The notes: generated by a model from the sequence alone, not told the origin. DNA of 64,000 nucleotides from Sodiomyces alkalinus F11 (GCF_003711515.1 NW_021167090.1:937346-1001345); one strand, 5' to 3'; positions 12,005-22,990 are shown, numbered from the stretch's first letter. Made by a program: numbers and translations.

Positions 12005-12723
12005 ATGGTCGACTGCAAGGCCTGCAACCGTTCCTTTGGAAGCCTTGAATCTCTTGGACAACATGATTCAAGCAAACATCGGAGCATCTATTGTGAAAGA
12101 TGCCGACGATTCTTCTCGTATCCCCAAGCCAAGCAGCAACATATTGTCGACTCTCCCCGCCATAATATCTGCCACTTTTGCTCGGATAAGCCTGATTTTC
12201 ATTCGGACGAGGACCTTACCGAGCACCTCGTAGAGGAACACAACATGTGCGATATCTGCGAGCGTTTCTTCAGTACCCCGAACGAGCTCAGACAGGTATG
12301 TTCTCCCAGCCGCTTGCCATGAAACCTACATGTGATACTCTCGATATTCAGCGACTGACGCTTCATGTTTCTCAGCATCGCAAGACACACGCTGCAAAGA
12401 ACACAGAGTGCTACGGATGCGATCGACGTTTTACTTCCCGCTCGGCGATGGTATTACACCTTGAAGCCGGGACCTGCGAGTCAGGCGTGGATGCGGATTT
12501 TGTAACCCAGAGAGCCCTCGAATACCCCAGGCGCTATGTTTATCTCTGTACTGATGATCCGGACTTTGATTTCAAATGTCCAGCATGCGAGAGGCCCTTC
12601 ACTTGGATGAGCGGTCTCCTGCAACACGTGGAAAACGCAGAGTCCTGCAACACGCAACAGGACGCGTGGGAGCCTTTGCTTGGATTTTTGAGCTACTTGG
12701 CTAGGACAATCCGAAGAACATGA
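12005..12723 (+). CDS. C2H2-type zinc-finger protein, six fingers, 2 exons
   Basis: The model is join(12005..12295, 12376..12723), 212 residues. The intron is GTATGT...CTCAG, phase 0. Six Cys2-His2 or Cys2-His-Cys units occupy almost the whole chain: CKACNRSF...H...H, CERCRRFF...H...H, CHFCSDKPDF...H...H, CDICERFF...H...H, CYGCDRRF...H...C and CPACERPF...H...C. The intron falls inside finger 4, immediately before its first His, so splicing is required for that finger and supports the model. Proteins of this shape are common in filamentous fungi and are usually annotated as nucleic-acid binding. The linkers are not the canonical TGEKP type, so DNA binding is not certain and RNA or protein binding is possible. 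No other domain is present. Confidence 0.85.
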
Positions 12724-13879
12724 AACCGGTGCTGTACTACATTAGGTACAGGCGGTGTACTGCCTGGCGGCAATGCATGACGCGGGGCAGCGCAAACAGA
12801 ACCGAGAGAGCACGACTAATAGGTACGTGTTGGTGCGCACAGGTGGGCGGATAAAGGACTGCCAGGTTGGTGGGCTGGCAATAAGACCTTCTGATGAGAA
12901 GGATGACAAGTCAGACGTTTAGTCTACCAAGAGAAAGGCTGGTTGGGGTATGTGGGTATTGGTAAAATTATCATATGATCGAGAGGTGATGTCCATAAAC
13001 GATGCTCAAGAGAAAGACCCAATTTCCAAATACAGATTCCTTCAGTGTACTAATAATCACGCGCCTACACTCAATGTGTTTAAATACCGTGGATGCGATT
13101 GCCATAGACTCATTCAGGAGCCACGGCCACTGATCAACGCCAGATTTGCAAGTCGGCTGGGTGTCCGGCGGCCCTTCAAACCGAAACGTACTCGTCGGAA
13201 CATATCCTTCCAAAGCGAACTACGCACCGTACGGCGAAGCCACTCTTGACAATGAAACTCTAGGTGTTGATGGTTTCTGCAAGCTCTGGTGCAAGGCATT
13301 GCATGGTCCGAGGATGACAGCAACCTCGTCAAAACGTTGGCACGGCAAAAGTCATGGAACCAGTCCTGCCAGCCCACCCATCCTTAACAATACCAGCGAG
13401 GCATTCGGCGCCCTTCGATTTGTCCCACTGACCGGCTTCTACCAAGCCTCGATTCTAACGGCCTCCGCATGTGAATGGACGTTGGCGAAAGGGCCCCGGC
13501 CAAGGGCATAGACGAGACCTTGCGACGGCCCAATGCTGAGACATTCATCGGGAAATGCCTGAAAGGGGAGTGTTATCTTCATTGTAAGGCTGTAGTCGGT
13601 GGTGGATGTCAATATAGAGACCGTGTTGCAACTCACAAGGGTGAAAAGGAGCACGGGAACATGTTGAAGGTTGGAGACAGGGGGTGAAAGGAGTGAAAGG
13701 GGTTAAATATAGGCTTGACTACGGAGCGCGTATATTTACGTATGAAGCATGTAAAGCCCACTCTTTACGTCCTGGTACTCGTCTTACACAAATGCTCGTC
13801 TCAGCTCGTTGATACATATTGATATGGATGGACACGCTGAGGAGGCCCGGCGCATATCATCGGTGTCTTGCATATCTTT
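12724..13879. other. Intergenic spacer between convergent genes, no gene seen
   Basis: This stretch separates the 3' ends of the zinc-finger gene (plus) and the SRPK-like kinase (minus). Several frames of 60-120 codons exist on both strands, but none has a recognisable domain or coding-like splice partner. Confidence 0.6.
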
Positions 13880-15642
13880 CTACATATGCTCCATAATCCA
13901 TTCGTCATCGGCGAGCTCCTTGGCCGACGATCGCTTCGAAGGATCCCAATGGAGCATCTTCCCCATCATGGCAAGAAACCTCCCTTTACTCTCAGTCTCC
14001 CCCTCCAGACTGGTCTCTTTCTCCTCGAGTGATATACTATCCGGGACTGAAATAGATGGACGGAACTCTCCTGTAAAATAAGCAGGGCCTTGTTAGCGGC
14101 GAAGAGTCCATGAAGTTATGGCCCAAAACGTCCAGAACCAGGCATATCGAGCATACCTTGATCAGTGAAGAACTTGTGGCTTAACTTTCCCGAATCGAGG
14201 AGCGCCTGCGGAGGCTGTCCAAGCAATGCGATAATCTCTGCAAGGTGGGCTCGACTGCGGTACGACTGATGCTCCGGATCGTGCCCCGTAAACAGGTGAC
14301 CACCTTCAAAGATGTCCCATATCTGAGAAGAACGGGTGGACACAATGTCAGCTCTTGGACCTAGTTGAGGTTGCTATTCGTTTCGGGTGCTTTACCATGC
14401 AACCGGCGTTCCATATATCGACTTGATACGACCACGGTGCTTCGAGGATGACCTCCGGTGCTCTGTATACATCGGGCTGTATGTCCTCCCAATGCTCTTT
14501 GTCCCCCGTATCAGCCGAGCCAAAATCACAGAGGACCGGCGCGCCCCAAGTCTTTGGCATTCGGAGCTCGCGTGACAGATAGACAACTCTTCCATCCACC
14601 AACTTTCTCGGGGACGGGTCGAGCTGCTCTTGCTCCTCAAACGCGGTGAATACCGAATCGTCGTTGATGGCAAACATGATAACATCGGCTTTAATGTCTA
14701 ATTCATAATATTCATAGTTCAGCACGATTCTTCGTTGCGTCAACGGAAGACAACCAGAGAGATCAAATAGCTCCGCTCGGTTCAGTTCCCCGATATGCTA
14801 ACGCACCTGTGTGGATGATCTGGCATTCTGTATGCAGAAAATCCAGAGCAAGGAAAAGACGACGGAGGACGAAAGCGAGGACCGGCGCAGGTAGTCTCCT
14901 GACTGGGTTACGGCGAAGGAAAGTCAAGACGCTCTCCCATAGTGGAGGATGCACCAGGCATCGGTGGCAGCCATCTGGTCCAGCAACATGGAAAAAGTCC
15001 AGTAGTTCCCTGACGGCAGAACGACCGGGGTGCCTGGCTGCTGACGTGGAAATGCGCTTGTACATGGTGAGCTCGTGGTCCAGCTGCCCGCCCATAGACT
15101 CCGAGTTTATGAAAAGTTTCAATGCCACGTGTCGACGGCCACTTCACACGTGCACTTTGTTAGTAAACGGATGGGCGGACATGGGAATCGATGGGATCAT
15201 CTTACTGTAGATCACGCGCCAACCAAACGGTCGAGCTGGCGCCAAAGCCCAGCTTTCCAACAATCTGGTAACGATCCCTGAGGACTTCGCCAATGCAGAC
15301 CGGGTAGTAACGCGATGCAATGTAGTAGGGGAAAAGCTCCTCCTCTATCTTCTGATCCAATGGGATGCGCGTGAAATTGGGATTGGAGAATGTGAGAGGC
15401 TTCCATGCCCGGCCAGGCCAAGGCACATTGCAATCGCCGAAGAAGTGATGCCATATCAAGCTGATTCTCAGTGAGAGAAAACTAAAACCAAGTGATAAGT
15501 TGGCCCGAATGAGATGGAGTTTGAAAATGCGATCGAACCGTTGGAATCTGAACGCACGTTGAGAGTTCGCAGGAGTCCTGTCCTGTAGATGAATAGAGGT
15601 TGATAGGTAATGTGTTAATGCGTTGGAGCTCTGGCATTGCAC
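13880..15642 (-). CDS. SRPK-like serine/threonine protein kinase, 5 exons, atypical catalytic loop
   Basis: The model is complement(join(13880..14070, 14157..14322, 14396..14697, 14807..15141, 15206..15642)), 476 residues. Every junction keeps frame with GT-AG borders. Kinase elements in order are: glycine loop GKLGFGASSTVWLARD (near residue 135), HVALKLF with the ATP Lys, helix-C Glu in DHELTMYKRI, catalytic loop HTDIKADV (256-263), LCDFGSA, YRAPEV, then the DIWNAGCMIWDIFEGGHLF block. The upstream YPVCIGEVLRDRY segment and the HTDIKAD loop are typical of the fungal SR-protein-kinase-like group. That group normally has Asn after HTDIKAD, but here it is V263 (codon GTT). Lys, DFG and Glu are intact, so activity may be weakened rather than absent. 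The N-terminal 85 residues before WKPLTF are poorly supported, and the true start may lie inside or upstream of this first exon. Confidence 0.85.
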
Positions 15643-16649
15643 ATTGCCTTCGTAATCCTAGTAATCTAACTAAGGTACCTTACCTAACGCTAACTCGCAT
15701 ATATATACGGTATACCCCTTAACTCGTAAATTACGTACGGAGAAGTTCAAGGACCAGGCGAACAGCTCTAACCCCACCACTATAGAGCATCCCTTAGCCT
15801 TTAGGCGATCAGGGTCTTTAATAGTCAATTGTTTATAGATTAGAAGCCTTGGCTTGGGATTCGATTTTACCCACCTACTATAGACGCTGTGTGACACTCT
15901 CCTCTTATCTACGGTAGCTGCCTTTTTACGAAATAGGGGGTAATTACAGCGTAATATGCTTGCACTCTAGGTACTCTCGGCATCGTGCCTATATTCCCCG
16001 GAGAAGAAGCTAAACCAAGGGCCCCTGAAACAAGGGTGAGGTTATTCCGACTGGGGCACTACCAACAGCACTATAATTTGGATTCTAATATCTTTCTACG
16101 TTCCCACGGCCCTCCTTAAAGAATCCTTATTATTAGCTGTACTTTCCTTTGGGCGCTCATTTCAATCATGCATTCATACTCACTACACTGCCTCAGATAC
16201 TAAACCTCAAACTTCGATCGATATCCGTAATGAAATACTAATATTAGATTCCTTACACATATACAGATTCTGTAGGGAAGGGGGTGATATACCGCCCGAT
16301 CACCATCTCATAACTCACTAACACAGGGGAGAATAGGAAACGGGAAAACAAAGAGAATCAAAGAAAGAAATATTCCTTGTCATAAACTTCGCAAAATCGA
16401 TGCTTCCCCTATTCATTACAGTACCTTTTCCCTCATGATAGCGTCAATGCAAACCCGCAGCGCAAACCAAATCATAAGAAGCCAGTGCCTCCAGAGCCCA
16501 AAGTCCGAACAAACCAAGAAAAGACGCACCAGTCTACAATCCCAAAAACGCCTCCAGACTCCTAGTCCCTATGCCTCGTAGGATTATCACAGACATCTCA
16601 TCTTCCCTCGCTCACATGAAGCCCCCTCCTTGCAACTTCCCCCAGCCCC
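15643..16649. other. AT-rich spacer, possible decayed repeat DNA
   Basis: It lies between the 5' end of the SRPK-like kinase and the 3' end of cdc11. It is clearly AT-richer than its surroundings, with many TA, CTATA and TTAAT words. Two similar segments about 95 bp apart read ACCCCACCACTATAGA (near 15771) and ACCCACCTACTATAGA (near 15870). It contains no coding frame. The composition suggests RIP-like decay, but no transposase remnant is legible. Confidence 0.45.
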
Positions 16650-19600
16650 TTAGGCGAAACTGTCCTCCGCTCCCCATCGACTGTCCTCTCCCTCCTTAAC
16701 AGGAGCATCAACAACACCACCAGTCGTCTCAGGGGCTTCAATCCCAACAACATCGCCATCAGATGCCGCCACACCCCCCGGAAGCAGCCCCTCACCCACC
16801 AAAGCCTCCATGGTACCATCCTTCGCCATCACCGCCCTCCGATCCACAGCCAGCCCATCCAACACCCTCAGCCGCAAACACGACCCGGCGAACACCACAT
16901 GATACAACCGCCTCCGCAACCTCGTCGCCTCATCCAACCTCCCCGCAAACAACGCATCCCTCTCGCCATCCGCCTCAGGCAACGTAAACGGATCCGCATG
17001 TGCGTCCGCAGGATCAACCCGAACCACAGCCTGCTGCTGCGACGGCGGGGGATAAAACCCCAACGTAACCGGGTTGCCCCGCAGATCCAACCGCGCCAGG
17101 TGCGGAAACTCCGTCACCACCCCCGCCACGCCCGTCGAATCCGCGAGCCGGTTCCCCGCCAGCAACAGCTTCTTGAGCCGCGGGATGAACCGCAGCGGCG
17201 CCGCGTCGGCGATGGCGTTGAAGTTGAGGTTCAGCGACCGCAGGTTCGGCATCAGCTGGCCCATGTCCGCCGGCAAGGTCCGCAACCCGCAGTTGGCCAG
17301 CTCGAGGAGCTGCAGGTTCAGGAAATCCACGCGCGGGGCGAAGCTGTCGCCGAGGTAGTTGCCCGACAGGAACAGCTTGCGCACCTCGTAGGCCGCCGAG
17401 AGGAAGGAGGACAGGTCGAGGCGGTGCTCGGCGTCGCCGCCGCCTTGTTCGCGCAGCGAGACGCTGTCGAGCCGTTTCGCCCGCGCGAACCCCGTGACCT
17501 TGCTGATGCGGTTCCTGTCGGCGTGCAGCAGGCGGAGCGAGGGGAGGTGGGCGAGGTCGAGACCCGAGACTTCGTTGTCGCTGATGTCGAGGTATCGTAG
17601 GGAGGGCAGAACACCGGCCGCGTCGAAGCTCGTCAGTCGGTTGCGTCGTAGCTTCAACGTCTGCAGCGACCCGAGCTGGTCGACGTTGCGGACGTCCCGG
17701 ATCTTGTTCCCGCACAGGTCGAGTTCGACGAGCCGGCAGAGGTTCGTCCCCTCCAGGTCGACCTCTTCGATGAGGTTGTCCCGCGCCCGCAGCGTCAACA
17801 GGCCGTCGTGGAAGTTGAGGCCGTCCAGCGACGTCAGCCGGTTCTTGTCCGCCCGGACGCTCCGCAGGTGGACCAGGTTGTTCAGCGCCGCCAGGCTGTG
17901 CAGCTCGTTATTCGACACGTCGATGTACTGCAGGTTCGACAGGTGATCCCACGACGTCAGCTCGCTCAGCATGTTGTGCGTGACTTTCAGCTGCCGCACC
18001 GACGAGGGCACGCCGTCCAGATGCGCGAGCCCGTTGTGGGATGCGTCCAGCGTCACCAGCCGCTTGCAAAACTCGTCCAGCATGTGCAGGCTGGACAGCC
18101 GCTTGTCGCTGACGTCGAGCTCCATAACGTCCTCCCAGTTCGGCTCGACCGGTTCCGCCTCGGTCAGCTTGTCGACGAGCTCGCGCACCGCCATGGACAT
18201 GACCCGCTTGGACCCGTCCCCGGTGACGAGGTGTCGGTCCTTGACGATGTAGCTGACCTCCAGCCCGAACGACTGGTCCTGGTTGTTGTTCATCGTGAAT
18301 TCCGAAAGCGGGCTGAGGGACAGGTTCCCGACGTTGTGGCCGATGATCGTGCTGGCCTCGGGGCCCATGCCCGGCGTCGACATGATAACGCCGAGGCTGC
18401 CATGTCGCTTCTCCGGCGCGTGGCTGACGACGCTGGTGTCGCCCACGATGCTCACCTGCTTGTTCTCGGCATCTGCTTCCTCCTTTTGAGGATCGGGGTA
18501 GTCCTCGTCCCGCTCTTCGATGCGCGACACGGGCCGAGGGAAGAAAGCTTGCCCGTGGACGGAGACGCGCCTCGATGCCGTTCGTTTCGCAGGGTGCGAC
18601 TGAGACAGTTTTTTGCGCGACGATAACTTGCTCAGACTCGCGTACTCGTACTTTACGTTCTTGGCCCTTGACTCCGACCCGGATTCCCTGGGCAGCGCGA
18701 GGAAACTGCCTTCATCGTCCTCGAGGCTGTCGATGTCATCGCCAGACATGTCGCGGATGATCGACGCAATGGGGGAGGAAAATGAGATAGTAATGCGCCT
18801 CCGAGACGGCGTAATGCGATCTTCCAAGCGAATTTCCTGCTCAACGTCGTCGTGGTCGCCGGCCGGACTGTTGGCTTTGGACTCCAGTTTCGACAATTCT
18901 TCGCGGGCCTGCGAGTGGATGCCCTCCGAAAGGGCTTCGTTGGGCGACAGCGTCACGTATCCTTTGCTCTTCTGGCTCTGCGGCGTCTGACACTGCCTCC
19001 CAGGTCTGTCCTCTCCCTCCTCCGCGCCGTTGTTCAGTGCTTCTTCCTCTTGCTCTCGCTGCCCTGACGTAAGGCGAAGATTTTTCATTTCCTTGGTCAG
19101 ATCAACCGACAGGTCGGGAATGCTGGCGAAGGGATCATCTTCCGTATCCGACGAGGGGGGCACATGTCTCGGTCCAACGCCGCCACCGCTCCCCTTCCTC
19201 TTGATCCAGATGTTGTTCTGCCTGTCCAGATACATGCTTCCCACCTGGTCAGGGATGAGGTGCGACACGCTCTGCGGCGCAATGGTCCTTCGCGAATCGG
19301 ACCCGCGGGACGAGCCGGTCGGTATTGTCCCGTACGTGGATCCGGTCGAGTACGTGGGGTTTTCATTCTCGTGCTGCTGCATCCCGGCGAACCGCTCCGC
19401 CGCCGGTCCGAGACTGATGCGGATATTAGGCGGGTCGCTAACGTCGTCCAAGTCGTCGATGTGCTCGGGGTAAGCCGACCCGTACGGGCTCTCTCCCAGC
19501 ATTCGCTCCACCTCTTTCGCGGCGCGGATGGCTTCCTGCGCCTCCTTCACGGACCGCAGCGAAGAGGCGATGACGTCTCCCATGTCGCTCTCTTCCTGGT

Positions 19601-22250
19601 ACTTCTGCAGGTGTTTCAGGATCTCCGGGTCCTCCTGACGAGCCGGCAGCCTGGTCACGGCCGGTTTCCCCTCGCGGCTCGGCGGCCGGGAGAACGGTTC
19701 GTTGGTCGACTCGTACGAATCGTCCTGGAAGCCTGGGCTGGGACCACCACCGCCGTTTTCTCCGTCCGATTCCTCGACGCTGGCAAGCGCGCTGGGAGGC
19801 TTGGCCCCGTTTCGGATCATGGCCATGATGGCGCCGGCTTGGTCCACGAAATCCTGCGTCTTGATGGATGGCTTGCGATCCGTCTCGGTCAAGGGGCTCC
19901 TGTCGTTGACACGGACGCCCGGTGGCGAGGCTCGATTGGGGGATCGCCGCGCCGAATCTTCTCCCGCCGTAGTCTCAAAGCTGGGATGCCGGTCTCTCTG
20001 AAGGGATGACCTCTGGCTCGGGGTGGGCGTCCTGGGGCGGGGGGCATTGTGGGAGGAGAGGGGATGACTGGCAGGCGCCAAGTGTCGGACGCCAGCAGGG
20101 CGAGGGTCCTTGCGGCCTTTGCCCATGATGGACTGCATGTGCCGGTGCGTATTCTGGACCGATTGAACTGTAGGCCGTTGCTGGTCGTGAACAAAGGCGA
20201 CGTCGGATCGGTGGAGGGTTCTCCTGCGCTTGGGAGTTGGATCTTTCGATGGGGACGTCCTAGGTCTCTTGGGGTCGCTGCTGTTGTCTCGTTTCGGTGT
20301 TCCCGCCGCTGTTGGTCCTGATCTGGCAGGCTCGAGATGAGGGAAAGCGCCAGACTTTGCCGACACCTTGGATACCGCCGCGTTGTATCGTGAAGCAGCC
20401 ACTGCGTCGACATACTGGCGCTTCTTCTGCATCAGCACACGCTCCTCCTGATGCGATACGCCTCGGAGCCGGTGGCCGACACCTGGCCCGGAAGCTGGGG
20501 ATTCATCCACCTCGACATTTTCCTCGTATGAGCCAAACTCGGCCCGGCTTTCCTCTACAAGCCGTGGCAAAGAGGCTTCCTCGCTGAACTGATAGCCCTC
20601 CAAGTCGCCCTTCCCGAACTGGCTGACCGATCCAGTGCTCGAGACGACGCGGTGCCCGTCCCTGTTCGGCCTGGATTCTTTGACCGGGTCTCTGCCGGCA
20701 GACAACTGAGATGCGGATGCGTCGGACGACCGCTCTTCAAACTGGCTTATTCGGCGGAGGAGGGTTTGGTTGGTAAAGGTGTCGTAGGGTCCAAAGAGCT
20801 TCAGCGGACTCGACCCTGCATGGACCGGTTGTTGTTTTTCGGGGCTCGGAAACGGTGCCCGGGGCTCGGGGGGGCTGGCAGTCGTGAATCGGTAGCTACC
20901 TTGGCCCAGGTCATAGCTTCTGATGGTCGGGAATTGCTTCGGCGTGCTTGCCTGAAGGGACTCCTCGGGGAGCATCTCTGAGGTATCACCCACTGGACTA
21001 AGCATACGGTGCCTAAATGATCCTTCCGCCGACAGGCCGCCACGTCGTACATTGACGAAGTCTCCAAGAGGTGCCAAATGTGCTGTCGAAGACTCGTGGC
21101 CGGAGAGGTCGTCATGCCCGTCATCGGGGTGCACGTGAACGTTGTCCAGGTCGCGGTCGACGTAGGCAGGCAGGAGCATCTGGTCGTTTCGTAGCTTTTC
21201 GAGCCGTTCCTTGAGTTGATCGGCAGATACCGGGGTAAAGCCGACTTGGCCGTCACCTCCCTGGCGGCATGTGAGTATGATGGGACTAAAGTCCTCGTTC
21301 CGGATGTAGCTCTGGCCACTAGTCTTCCTCGAGTGGTCGTCCGGGGGCGCAAGTCCTATCAAGGAGGTAGCCGCAGTGGGCACGCTCTCCCTTGCCGTGG
21401 GTTCCTGGCCCTGGCTGTCTCGATGTGCAGTGTCGGTAGCACCACTCAGCTTGCTCTGGTCGAAGGACTCGTCCGTCCTCCTGTAGGAGAGTCCGCGGAG
21501 CTTGCGGGGGCTGGGACTGGGACTACCTTCCCTCGCCTGTGCCAAAGCTCCGTCGTCGCCGTCGTCACCGTCATCGTCACCGTAGCCATCATCCTCCCAT
21601 TCTGGTGTGCCGAACTCCTGGTGGTGGGGGTGGTGGTGGTGAATGATGGGGGGGCTGGAGGGCATCGTGGTGTCGCGTGGTGGCAGCAGTGAACTATCGG
21701 AAAATTCGTCTCGGGGCAGGGGCGGTGGTGGCGGCTTGAAGATATCCTCCAAGCCAGCGGCGGCTGAGGAGAAGAGGTCGCGTTGTTCGCCGTATTGCAC
21801 TTCCCCATATACTAACCGCCGCTTCCACTCGGGCGTGTGTCCATGTCCCTTGCTCGCGGAGAGACCGGGAGATTTGTGTTGGACAGTGTTGTGAACCACG
21901 GAACCAGCAGTAGAAGTTGAGTATCTGCGGCTAAAATTGTGTCCGTCACCCGTGAATCTGACACTATGGGACAATTTGGAAGCCTTTCGCGCTGACAAGG
22001 GGATGTTGCGTTCGCTCAAGCCGAGTGCATGCGTATGCACACTGGTATTGTTGTTGTCGAGAGTGTCGGTGTGTAACTCATATTTTAGCTTGCCAATGGG
22101 CAAAGGAATCTTACTTCCAGCGCCTCTGGCACTGCATGGCCGCGTATTCTCGTCGACATTGAGGGTTGGAAGCTGGTTTGGTGGGGAGGGATCGGATCCA
22201 GCCTGGGAGGGCCAATCCTCGGAGAGAGAATCGAGCCACGCGTGCGACAT
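16650..22250 (-). CDS. cdc11: Septation initiation network scaffold, Cdc11/Nud1/SnaD-type leucine-rich repeat protein
   Basis: This is a single uninterrupted 5.6 kb frame of 1866 residues. The N-terminus MSHAWLDSLSEDW is the conserved opening of filamentous-fungal Cdc11 homologues. Residues 1 to about 1370 are mostly disordered and Ser/Pro/charged, with patches such as FGTPEWEDD, LKLFGPYDTFTNQTLLRRI and QDFVDQAGAIMAMIR. From about 1375 to 1790 there is a run of leucine-rich repeats (for example LQYIDVSNNELHSL, LVELDLCGNKI and LRYLDISDNEV), then a short acidic tail. In yeasts and Aspergillus this protein sits at the spindle pole body and anchors the SIN/MEN kinase cascade that triggers septation (established for the family). 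It is much longer than the S. pombe protein (about 1045 residues), with the extra length in the disordered part. It is divergently arranged with the gene at 23299. Confidence 0.92.
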   Translation of the reverse strand: MSHAWLDSLSEDWPSQAGSDPSPPNQLPTLNVDENTRPCSARGAGSKIPLPIGKLKYELHTDTLDNNNTSVHTHALGLSERNIPLSARKASKLSHSVRFTGDGHNFSRRYSTSTAGSVVHNTVQHKSPGLSASKGHGHTPEWKRRLVYGEVQYGEQRDLFSSAAAGLEDIFKPPPPPLPRDEFSDSSLLPPRDTTMPSSPPIIHHHHPHHQEFGTPEWEDDGYGDDDGDDGDDGALAQAREGSPSPSPRKLRGLSYRRTDESFDQSKLSGATDTAHRDSQGQEPTARESVPTAATSLIGLAPPDDHSRKTSGQSYIRNEDFSPIILTCRQGGDGQVGFTPVSADQLKERLEKLRNDQMLLPAYVDRDLDNVHVHPDDGHDDLSGHESSTAHLAPLGDFVNVRRGGLSAEGSFRHRMLSPVGDTSEMLPEESLQASTPKQFPTIRSYDLGQGSYRFTTASPPEPRAPFPSPEKQQPVHAGSSPLKLFGPYDTFTNQTLLRRISQFEERSSDASASQLSAGRDPVKESRPNRDGHRVVSSTGSVSQFGKGDLEGYQFSEEASLPRLVEESRAEFGSYEENVEVDESPASGPGVGHRLRGVSHQEERVLMQKKRQYVDAVAASRYNAAVSKVSAKSGAFPHLEPARSGPTAAGTPKRDNSSDPKRPRTSPSKDPTPKRRRTLHRSDVAFVHDQQRPTVQSVQNTHRHMQSIMGKGRKDPRPAGVRHLAPASHPLSSHNAPRPRTPTPSQRSSLQRDRHPSFETTAGEDSARRSPNRASPPGVRVNDRSPLTETDRKPSIKTQDFVDQAGAIMAMIRNGAKPPSALASVEESDGENGGGGPSPGFQDDSYESTNEPFSRPPSREGKPAVTRLPARQEDPEILKHLQKYQEESDMGDVIASSLRSVKEAQEAIRAAKEVERMLGESPYGSAYPEHIDDLDDVSDPPNIRISLGPAAERFAGMQQHENENPTYSTGSTYGTIPTGSSRGSDSRRTIAPQSVSHLIPDQVGSMYLDRQNNIWIKRKGSGGGVGPRHVPPSSDTEDDPFASIPDLSVDLTKEMKNLRLTSGQREQEEEALNNGAEEGEDRPGRQCQTPQSQKSKGYVTLSPNEALSEGIHSQAREELSKLESKANSPAGDHDDVEQEIRLEDRITPSRRRITISFSSPIASIIRDMSGDDIDSLEDDEGSFLALPRESGSESRAKNVKYEYASLSKLSSRKKLSQSHPAKRTASRRVSVHGQAFFPRPVSRIEERDEDYPDPQKEEADAENKQVSIVGDTSVVSHAPEKRHGSLGVIMSTPGMGPEASTIIGHNVGNLSLSPLSEFTMNNNQDQSFGLEVSYIVKDRHLVTGDGSKRVMSMAVRELVDKLTEAEPVEPNWEDVMELDVSDKRLSSLHMLDEFCKRLVTLDASHNGLAHLDGVPSSVRQLKVTHNMLSELTSWDHLSNLQYIDVSNNELHSLAALNNLVHLRSVRADKNRLTSLDGLNFHDGLLTLRARDNLIEEVDLEGTNLCRLVELDLCGNKIRDVRNVDQLGSLQTLKLRRNRLTSFDAAGVLPSLRYLDISDNEVSGLDLAHLPSLRLLHADRNRISKVTGFARAKRLDSVSLREQGGGDAEHRLDLSSFLSAAYEVRKLFLSGNYLGDSFAPRVDFLNLQLLELANCGLRTLPADMGQLMPNLRSLNLNFNAIADAAPLRFIPRLKKLLLAGNRLADSTGVAGVVTEFPHLARLDLRGNPVTLGFYPPPSQQQAVVRVDPADAHADPFTLPEADGERDALFAGRLDEATRLRRRLYHVVFAGSCLRLRVLDGLAVDRRAVMAKDGTMEALVGEGLLPGGVAASDGDVVGIEAPETTGGVVDAPVKEGEDSRWGAEDSFA

Positions 22251-22365
22251 GGCGAAAGACCGGTAGGAAAAAAGAGGCTAGGAAATCCCAGGCTATCGAC
22301 AGTCCATGGAATAGCGTCGGTTCGGCACACAGCCAAGGAACTGGAAGAGGAGGGGAAGCAAGCTC

Positions 22366-22390
22366 AGGGTTGAGGGTTGAGGGTTGAGGG
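22366..22390. repeat. Tandem GGGTTGA repeat (about 3.5 copies)
   Basis: Perfect 7-bp units lie in the probable cdc11 5' leader. The unit is not the fungal telomere unit TTAGGG, though similar in look. Confidence 0.85.
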
Positions 22391-22990
22391 CGTCTCTGGT
22401 GGATCGAGTGGAGGTTCGCGTGATGGGATTCGTTTGTTCGTTGGTTCGATGGGAATTGAATGCTGGGGAGGAATAGGATGTCTCGACGGAATATAGAAAA
22501 AAACTAGAATTGAAGTCTGAAGGTTGTTGGTGTGTTAATATCGGCGACGGTTCTAGATTGATGTCGAGCACTGGTGGTCGAGATGGTGATGGTGATGGAA
22601 CGCGTTGGTTTCTCGTTGTTGTCGTCACTGTCACTGGTACAAAGTGTACGGAGTAGTAGAGTACGTACCTGTCGCGTGTATGAGGTGGGTAGAAAACTTG
22701 GGAAGGTGCGACCGACCGACCCCTGCTGAGTTTGACATAAACACAACTGGTTGCCGTGTCAACAAGTGGGGATCCAACACATCAGCCACATGTGGCTCTA
22801 CTGCACCCGAGCCACACCGCCGACTGACTGTGGCACTGTATGACCTAATCCTCTATGCAATGGTTTAATTGGTCGGGAACTTTAATTTAACACGATGTCA
22901 CGTGTATACGCGGCGTGACACGGGGGGACGCGGGGTTTCGCGTCTCCCAGGTGAACTGTGACCAGCGAGCGCGCACTGACATGGCTCAAG

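Noticed and set aside
17014..17715. 233-codon frames on both strands within cdc11
   Set aside because: They overlap the leucine-rich repeat coding sequence of cdc11 in other frames and are Arg/Ala-rich shadows.
22366..22390. Possible interstitial telomere repeat
   Set aside because: The unit is GGGTTGA, not TTAGGG, and the array is only about 25 bp.
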